Shown here: positions 6,962 through 10,484 of the stretch, in pieces
Numbering within the stretch: the stretch's first letter is position 1
How the letters are laid out: every line of letters starts with the position of its first letter
Origin: Solirubrobacteraceae bacterium
Lineage (GTDB): Bacteria > Actinomycetota > Thermoleophilia > Solirubrobacterales > Solirubrobacteraceae
Assembly: GCA_030038955.1 (NCBI GenBank)
Contig: JASHQV010000445.1
Span: 1-10,484, forward strand
Length of the DNA stretch: 10,484 nt
Direction: 5' to 3'
Notes under the pieces: model-generated
Databases searched by the model: none
Seen by the model: only the letters and a program-made list of their open reading frames with translations
What the model was told of the DNA's origin: nothing
Translations under genes and position numbers: made by a program

Positions 6962-7938
6962 TGCGCTCGGAGCGGGGGCGTTCCGCAGAGATCCTGCGCC
7001 GGATCCTGGGCGCGGTCCCGCCCGCTTCCGGCGCGGTCGTGATGGGCACCGGGATCGTCTCGATCGCGTTGTTGCTCGACGATCACGAGACGCTCTCGGA
7101 GATCCTGCTCGTGATCGCCGCGGGCATCTGGATCTGCCTGGCCGGGCTGCTGCCGGCGCGTGCGCTCGCCGGTCGCGAGCGCTTCGCGGACGATCTCAGC
7201 CAACCCACCGCGCTGACCTCGATCGCGGGCACCGACGTGCTCGGCACCCGACTGACGCTGGCGGGCTGGCACTGGGCCGGCGCTCTGCTGCTCGCAATCG
7301 CGCTGCTCGTCTGGCTTGGCCTCGTCCCGATCGTGCTGCGCCGCTGGCAGACGCCGACGATCGGCGCCTCGTTCATCCTGACCGTCGCCACCGAGTCGCT
7401 TGGACTGCTCGCAGCCGTGCTCGCCGACGCCGATCACGCCCGCTGGCTGCTGTACGGCGCGCTCGTCGCGTTCGCCCTCGGCCTCGGCTTCTACGCGTTC
7501 GTGCTCAGCCGCTTCCAGTTCCGGCAGCTCGCGGTCGGCCTCGGCGACCACTGGGTCACCGGCGGCGCGCTCGCGATCTCGACCGTCGCCGCCGGCCGGA
7601 TCGCCCTCGCCGCCCGTGGCACCGGCGCCCTGACCGGCGCGCGCGGCGCACTCGAGACGATCGCGCTCGTGCTGTGGTGCCTGACGATCTGCTGGCTGCC
7701 CGCCCTACTCGCCGCCGAAGCGCTCCACCCGCGGCCGCGCTACACCGTCCGTCGCTGGTCGACCGTGTTCCCCGTCGGCATGTACGCCGCCTGCAGCTTC
7801 GTCGTCGGCGCCGTCAGCCGCACGCCCGGGATCACCGACTTCGCGCAGGTGTGGACGTGGGTCGCGGTCGCCGTGTGGCTCGTCGTGTTCGCCGGCATGG
7901 CCGGCCGTGCCCCAAGCCTGGTGCGTATCGGGGGCTGA
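6961..7938 (+). CDS. TDT/SLAC1-family anion channel or transporter
   Basis: A 325-residue polytopic membrane protein with about ten hydrophobic helices. It resembles the tellurite-resistance/dicarboxylate transporter (TDT, TehA/SLAC1) family. Recognisable features are PPASGAVVMGTGIVSIAL at residues 20-37, the TDVLGTRLTLAGW segment at 91-103 and the GDHWVTGGALAI block at 195-206. The FPVGMYAACSF segment lies at 270-280, in the helix that usually reads FPxG with small residues. Family members carry C4-dicarboxylates, sulfite or small anions, and plant SLAC1/SLAH channels conduct nitrate and chloride. The substrate cannot be read from the sequence. The ATG shares one base with the narI stop, so the gene belongs to the nar operon and may serve nitrate or nitrite passage. 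Strict coupling favours the 6961 start over any start inside narI. A name such as tehA would overstate what is known. Confidence 0.88.
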   Translation: MRSERGRSAEILRRILGAVPPASGAVVMGTGIVSIALLLDDHETLSEILLVIAAGIWICLAGLLPARALAGRERFADDLSQPTALTSIAGTDVLGTRLTLAGWHWAGALLLAIALLVWLGLVPIVLRRWQTPTIGASFILTVATESLGLLAAVLADADHARWLLYGALVAFALGLGFYAFVLSRFQFRQLAVGLGDHWVTGGALAISTVAAGRIALAARGTGALTGARGALETIALVLWCLTICWLPALLAAEALHPRPRYTVRRWSTVFPVGMYAACSFVVGAVSRTPGITDFAQVWTWVAVAVWLVVFAGMAGRAPSLVRIGG

Positions 7939-7944
7939 CCCCTG
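7929..7944 (+). terminator. Weak hairpin overlapping the end of the TDT gene
   Basis: GGGG (7931-7934) and CCCC (7939-7942) pair around a CTGA loop that contains the stop codon. One G-T wobble and one C-G pair extend the stem outward. No T-run follows. It may mark the end of the nar transcript, but the stem is short for a terminator. Confidence 0.2.
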
Positions 7945-8120
7945 GCATGGCTCTCCCAGCAGCACTGTGGAAATAGGTGAGATGCGAACGCTCGAGCCCG
8001 CAAGCCAGTGAGCGGGTCACGACACCCGAGCCCGCGAGCCAGTGAGTGGGTGAGCGGGTCACGGCACCGATGCCGGTGAGGCAGAGCGCCGCGGAGGCGC
8101 GCCGGAGGCGGAGCTCATGA
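7939..8120. other. Non-genic spacer with chained short frames
   Basis: I see no convincing gene here. Short frames follow one another: MALPAALWK (7947-7976) and MRTLEPASQ (7982-8011, with AGGTGAG directly before its ATG). Then come a GTG frame of 23 codons (8008-8079), a GTG frame of 14 codons (8076-8120) and MKLAAVLEAAL (8117-8152). Several overlap as GTGA or ATGA. They show no family resemblance and differ in character from the neighbouring genes. They are useful as a local example of how easily such chains arise in GC-rich sequence. Confidence 0.4.
7993..8067. repeat. Imperfect direct repeat pair
   Basis: Copy 1 (7993-8025, 33 bp) and copy 2 (8027-8067, 41 bp) share CGAGCCCGC, GAGCCAGTGAG or its near-match, and CGGGTCACG followed by CAC or ACAC. 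They differ at two positions, and copy 2 carries an extra 8 bp that looks like a local duplication of TGAG plus GGG. Each copy contains CCCGC and GCGGG arms that could form a 5-bp stem. The function is unknown. It may be a dispersed intergenic repeat or decay after local duplication. Confidence 0.75.
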
Positions 8121-8294
8121 AGCTCGCTGCGGTGCTCGAAGCGGCTCTCTGACCCCGACGCCACCGCTGAGCTGCTGTATCTGCTCGTCGAGGGCGCTGC
8201 CGTCACCGCCGGTCTGCGCGAGGACACCGCGCCGCTGCTCCGCGCCCGCGTGATCGCCGAGGACGCCCTGCGCCGCGGCAGCCAGCGCAGCTAG
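8121..8294 (+). pseudogene. Probable C-terminal remnant of a TetR-type regulator
   Basis: An open stretch with no start codon runs from just after a TGA (8118-8120) to TAG (8292-8294). From about 8148 it reads SDPDATAELLYLLVEGAAV, continues TAGLREDTAPLLRARVIAED, and ends ALRRGSQRS. This resembles the last helices of TetR/AcrR-family regulators, where a DP..A..L..L.EGA pattern precedes a final Ala-rich helix. The N-terminal helix-turn-helix is absent. An adjacent frame ending at 8152 (KLAAVLEAAL) could be its frameshifted upstream part. The likeliest reading is a decayed or truncated gene. The assignment rests on a short pattern only, and a chance open frame is possible. Confidence 0.45.
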
Positions 8295-8300
8295 GAAGCC

Positions 8301-8558
8301 TCAGCCTTCCGACTGCCAGCGCCTGTATAGCTCGCCCAGCTCCTGCTGCATCTCGGGCGAGAGGTCCTCCGGCACGAGCCGGCCGGTCAGCCGCAGCGTC
8401 GCGCGCATCTGCGCGAGGTACGCGGTGCAGTGCGGGCAGCCGGCGAGGTGGTGCTCGAAGCGACGGCGATCGCGGCGCGAGAGGACGCCCTCGAGATAGT
8501 CGGTGACCATCTCGACGATCTGCCGGCAGGGGATCTCCTGAGGCGTGAACAGGGTCAT
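8301..8558 (-). CDS. Short zinc-finger anti-sigma factor (zf-HC2 type)
   Basis: An 85-residue protein with the ZAS-type zinc motif His37-X3-Cys41-X2-Cys44 (HLAGCPHC) and an additional Cys11 that may complete zinc binding. The helical segment around residues 12-35 is what usually contacts sigma regions 2 and 4. The C-terminus (VPEDLSPEMQQELGELYRRW) is helical with no membrane segment, so it should be a soluble, cytoplasmic, RsrA/ChrR-like form. Such proteins hold their partner sigma factor inactive until a signal, often redox or metal, releases it. The ATG overlaps the stop of the upstream sigma gene (ATGA), which supports a co-translated pair. An in-frame upstream start at 8663 would lie deep inside the sigma gene and is rejected. 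Confidence 0.88.
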   Translation of the reverse strand: MTLFTPQEIPCRQIVEMVTDYLEGVLSRRDRRRFEHHLAGCPHCTAYLAQMRATLRLTGRLVPEDLSPEMQQELGELYRRWQSEG

Positions 8559-9211
8559 GGCGCGATCGCTTCGATCCTGTCCTCGAGGCGCTGGCGGAGG
8601 TGACTGCGGCCACGATGCAGCAGCACGCGCTCGTTCGCCGGCGTCAACGCCAGCACCTCGCACACCTCGTCGCTGCGCAGACCGTCCACATCGCGGAGCA
8701 TGACGACTGCGCGCTGGCGCGCGGGCATCTCCGCGAGCGACGCGAGGATCTCGCTGCGCAGTGCGGCTGCGCCAACCCGCTCCTCGACGTCGTCGACCCA
8801 GTGTTCCGGCGGCGAGCTCCAGGCACCGGAGGCATCGAACCGCGATGCGTCGACCGCGGCGAGCAGCTCGTCAGGGGCGGCGACGCTACGGGCCTCGCGC
8901 GCGCCGGCGCTGCGGGCGCGGTTGACGAGGATCGCGAGCAGCCAGGTCCGCAGCGACGAGCGGCCCTCGAAGCGATCGATCCCCCGCACCACCCCGAGCC
9001 AGGTGTCCTGAACGACCTCTTCGGCGACGGCGTGGCTGTGAACGAATGTGCTTGCGAGTCGCAGCATCGAATCGTGGTGACGGCCGACCAGGGTCACGAA
9101 CGCGCGCTCGTCGCCGGCGCGCAGGCGCTCGAGCAGTCGTGCGTCCTCGTCGACCGCGTCGTGCTTGCGGCCGGGGACCCGTGGATGTCGGCGGAGCTGG
9201 ATGACGGACAT
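8555..9211 (-). CDS. ECF-family RNA polymerase sigma factor
   Basis: A 218-residue group IV (ECF) sigma factor that directs RNA polymerase to a specific promoter set. Region 2 spans about residues 24-100, including DERAFVTLVGRHH, AEEVVQDTWLGVV (core binding and -10 region) and LRTWLLAILVNRAR. A variable linker (about 101-150) contains an acidic, Trp-bearing stretch. Region 4 (about 151-210) has LAEMPARQRAVVMLRDVDGL and the recognition-helix area LTPANERVLLHRGRSHLR. There is no SnoaL or other C-terminal extension, so it is a simple ECF protein regulated by a partner. That partner is the overlapping zinc-finger anti-sigma gene. A strong inverted repeat lies in the 60-nt gap upstream of its ATG. 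Target promoters are unknown. ECF genes often control themselves, but no such promoter can be demonstrated here. Confidence 0.95.
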   Translation of the reverse strand: MSVIQLRRHPRVPGRKHDAVDEDARLLERLRAGDERAFVTLVGRHHDSMLRLASTFVHSHAVAEEVVQDTWLGVVRGIDRFEGRSSLRTWLLAILVNRARSAGAREARSVAAPDELLAAVDASRFDASGAWSSPPEHWVDDVEERVGAAALRSEILASLAEMPARQRAVVMLRDVDGLRSDEVCEVLALTPANERVLLHRGRSHLRQRLEDRIEAIAP

Positions 9212-9224
9212 TGACCGGGTAGCG

Positions 9225-9256
9225 CGGTGGTGCGGTCCCGCTGGACCGCACCACCG
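9225..9256. repeat. Perfect 14-bp inverted repeat between propeller and sigma genes
   Basis: The arms CGGTGGTGCGGTCC (9225-9238) and GGACCGCACCACCG (9243-9256) are exact reverse complements around a CGCT loop. The repeat lies in the 60-nt gap between the stop of the beta-propeller gene and the start of the sigma gene, both on the minus strand. Either transcript would form a very stable GC-rich stem. No T-run follows on either strand. It could be a non-canonical terminator or attenuator, a processing site, or an operator for the sigma gene. Confidence 0.85.
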
Positions 9257-9271
9257 AAGTATCGCTGGCGG

Positions 9272-10417
9272 TCAGGAGCTCGCGATCCCCTCTCCGCCGA
9301 CGGCGTTCGGGACGGTCACGCTGCCGATCTCCGCGAGCGCGCCGGCGGGGCCGACACGGAACTCGTCGACGATTCCGGCCGCTCCCGCCTGGACGTAGAG
9401 GTAACGGCCGTGGGACGACGTGGTCGCGTCGACGGTGCCGGCGTCGGTGTCCGTCGTGGCCGCGAGCTGCAGATCGCCGGATGGCGAGTCGAGCACCGAG
9501 CTCTCGGTGGCGCTGGCGGCGTTGCCCGCGAACAGCACCGGTCCGTCGGCGACCAGCCAGCACGTCGCGGCGCCACCGGTCGCGACCGAGTCGAGCGGCT
9601 GGAGCGTACCGTTGCCTTGAAGCTCGAACGTCGCGACCGCGTTCGGCCCGGCCTCGGCGACGGCGACCTGGTCGCCGCGCTCGAAGGCGACGGCGAACGG
9701 CACGTCGCCGGGCTCGCTGTTGACGACCGGCTCCGGAGAGGGCAGCCCGGACGAGTCCACCGCGAACACGTCGATCGCATTCGTGTTGGCCTTGGTCGTG
9801 ACGATCAGCGCGCGGCCGTCAGGCGTGAACGCGACGTCGCCGGGCGTAGTCGTGTACTGCGGGGTCGCGTCCGGATCGAGGCCGAGCGAGCGCGAGGAGC
9901 CCGGGATCGGCGCGAGCGAGCCGCCGCGCAGCCGGTAGCCCTGGATCGTGCCGCCGTCCAGCGCATCGAGCACGTAGACGAGATCGCCGTGGACCGCGAT
10001 GCTGACCGGGAAGGAGCCGCCGGAGCCGATCACCTGCCTGAGGCGCAGGTGGTCGCCGTCGACCGCCAACGCCGACACGGTGTCGCTGCCGGCGTTGACC
10101 GCGAACAGCTCGGCCTTGTAGCGGTCGTAGACGAGCGAGTTCTGGGAGGCGAGGTGGTCGACGACCGAGCCCGCCAGCACGCCGCCGTAGCCGCCGGTCG
10201 GGTACGTGCCGGCCGCCGACAGCGTGCCGTCGGCGCTGCGGTCGTATACGGCGATCGCGTTGCCGGCGGTGTTGTCGGTCTGCACGAACACGGCGGCTGG
10301 GCGGTTGTGCTGGTGTCTTGCGAGGAGTGGCCGGGCGGCTGCGGAGCCGGCCGTCAGCGCCAGCGACGCCGCGGCGGTGGCTGCCACGACCGCGCTGAGC
10401 CTGCGGGGAGTGAGCAT
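9272..10417 (-). CDS. Exported lactonase-like beta-propeller protein
   Basis: A 381-residue protein with a clear export signal: Arg-Arg at 5-6, a hydrophobic Ala/Val/Leu core to about residue 22, and AAA before Arg29 as a likely cleavage site. The mature part consists of repeated beta-propeller-like strands (AVYDRSADGTLSAAGTYPTG, PGDVAFTPDGRALIVTTKA, VDEFRVGPAGALAEIGSV). These resemble the seven-bladed lactonase (6-phosphogluconolactonase-like) family. Many secreted members in actinobacteria have no known enzymatic function, and I see no catalytic residues that would settle it. It probably acts outside the cytoplasmic membrane. GGAGG lies 5 nt before the ATG (10423-10427). It is followed on the same strand by the ECF sigma pair, separated by a perfect inverted repeat. 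It may be a target or sensor of that system, but the link rests on position only. Confidence 0.85.
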   Translation of the reverse strand: MLTPRRLSAVVAATAAASLALTAGSAAARPLLARHQHNRPAAVFVQTDNTAGNAIAVYDRSADGTLSAAGTYPTGGYGGVLAGSVVDHLASQNSLVYDRYKAELFAVNAGSDTVSALAVDGDHLRLRQVIGSGGSFPVSIAVHGDLVYVLDALDGGTIQGYRLRGGSLAPIPGSSRSLGLDPDATPQYTTTPGDVAFTPDGRALIVTTKANTNAIDVFAVDSSGLPSPEPVVNSEPGDVPFAVAFERGDQVAVAEAGPNAVATFELQGNGTLQPLDSVATGGAATCWLVADGPVLFAGNAASATESSVLDSPSGDLQLAATTDTDAGTVDATTSSHGRYLYVQAGAAGIVDEFRVGPAGALAEIGSVTVPNAVGGEGIASS

Positions 10418-10484
10418 GTCTGCCTCCGAGATGGTTGACGTTCCACCTCGTTGGTCCTCGCGGGCGCCGGGGCGTTACAGATGG
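10418..10484 (-). promoter_or_regulatory. Upstream region of the propeller gene
   Basis: On the minus strand this leader carries GGAGG (10423-10427), 5 nt before the ATG, which supports the start. Further up, TGTAACG (10479-10473) resembles the GTAAC-type -35 element of some ECF promoters. The expected -10 zone 16-18 nt downstream reads GACCAACG and is not a clear match. The window ends too soon to judge other promoters. Confidence 0.25.

Noticed and set aside
8111..8125. Small palindrome GAGCT/AGCTC around the ATG at 8117
   Set aside because: Five-base arms are expected by chance in this composition, and nothing nearby suggests an operator.
8294..8310. Bidirectional terminator between the remnant and the anti-sigma gene
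   Set aside because: Only a 5-bp stem (GGAAG and CTTCC) with a 7-nt loop and no T-run, too weak to list.
9227..10438. Plus-strand open frame (403 codons) opposite the propeller gene
   Set aside because: The minus-strand frame has a signal peptide, a ribosome site and propeller repeats. The plus-strand frame is Arg- and Gly-rich with no domain pattern.

Overview
The window is GC-rich throughout, with a strong third-position G/C bias in every confident gene. Gene content points to a high-GC actinobacterium. Thermoleophilia (Solirubrobacter or Conexibacter relatives) is my guess from protein style, not something the sequence proves. There are two oppositely oriented blocks that converge on a degenerate spacer near 7939-8300.

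Left block (+ strand, 70-7938): a complete membrane-bound respiratory nitrate reductase operon, narG-narH-narJ-narI, followed by a TDT/SLAC1-family anion channel or transporter whose start overlaps the narI stop. NarG (Mo-bisMGD, FS0 cluster) and NarH (four Fe-S clusters) form the cytoplasmic catalytic part. NarI (two b haems) anchors them and takes electrons from quinol. NarJ is the assembly chaperone. The TDT protein is the only transporter seen and may move nitrate, nitrite or another anion. No narK and no nitrate-sensing regulator lies in the window, though the last codons of an upstream gene may be present at 1-42.

The junctions are the most unusual part of this block. Between narH and narJ sit three near-identical 35-bp tandem units. 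Each carries its own Shine-Dalgarno-like GGAG or GGGG, an ATG, an 11-residue reading frame and a stop that overlaps the next ATG (TGATG). The last stop overlaps the narJ start. The narG-narH and narJ-narI gaps are likewise spanned exactly by one mini-frame overlapping the stop before it and the start after it, and a similar mini-frame abuts narG. This could be an operon-wide termination-reinitiation relay. Short overlapping frames are also easy to get by chance in GC-rich DNA, and a comparable chain occurs at 7982-8152.

Spacer (7939-8300): a direct-repeat pair, short chained frames and what looks like the C-terminal remnant of a TetR-type regulator.

Right block (- strand, 8301-10417, read leftward): an exported lactonase-like beta-propeller protein, a 14-bp perfect inverted repeat, an ECF sigma factor, and a short zinc-finger anti-sigma factor overlapping it by 4 nt. 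It looks like a separate stress or envelope regulon with no visible link to nitrate respiration. A second perfect inverted repeat with the same CGCT loop lies inside a Gly/Pro/Ala insertion in narG.
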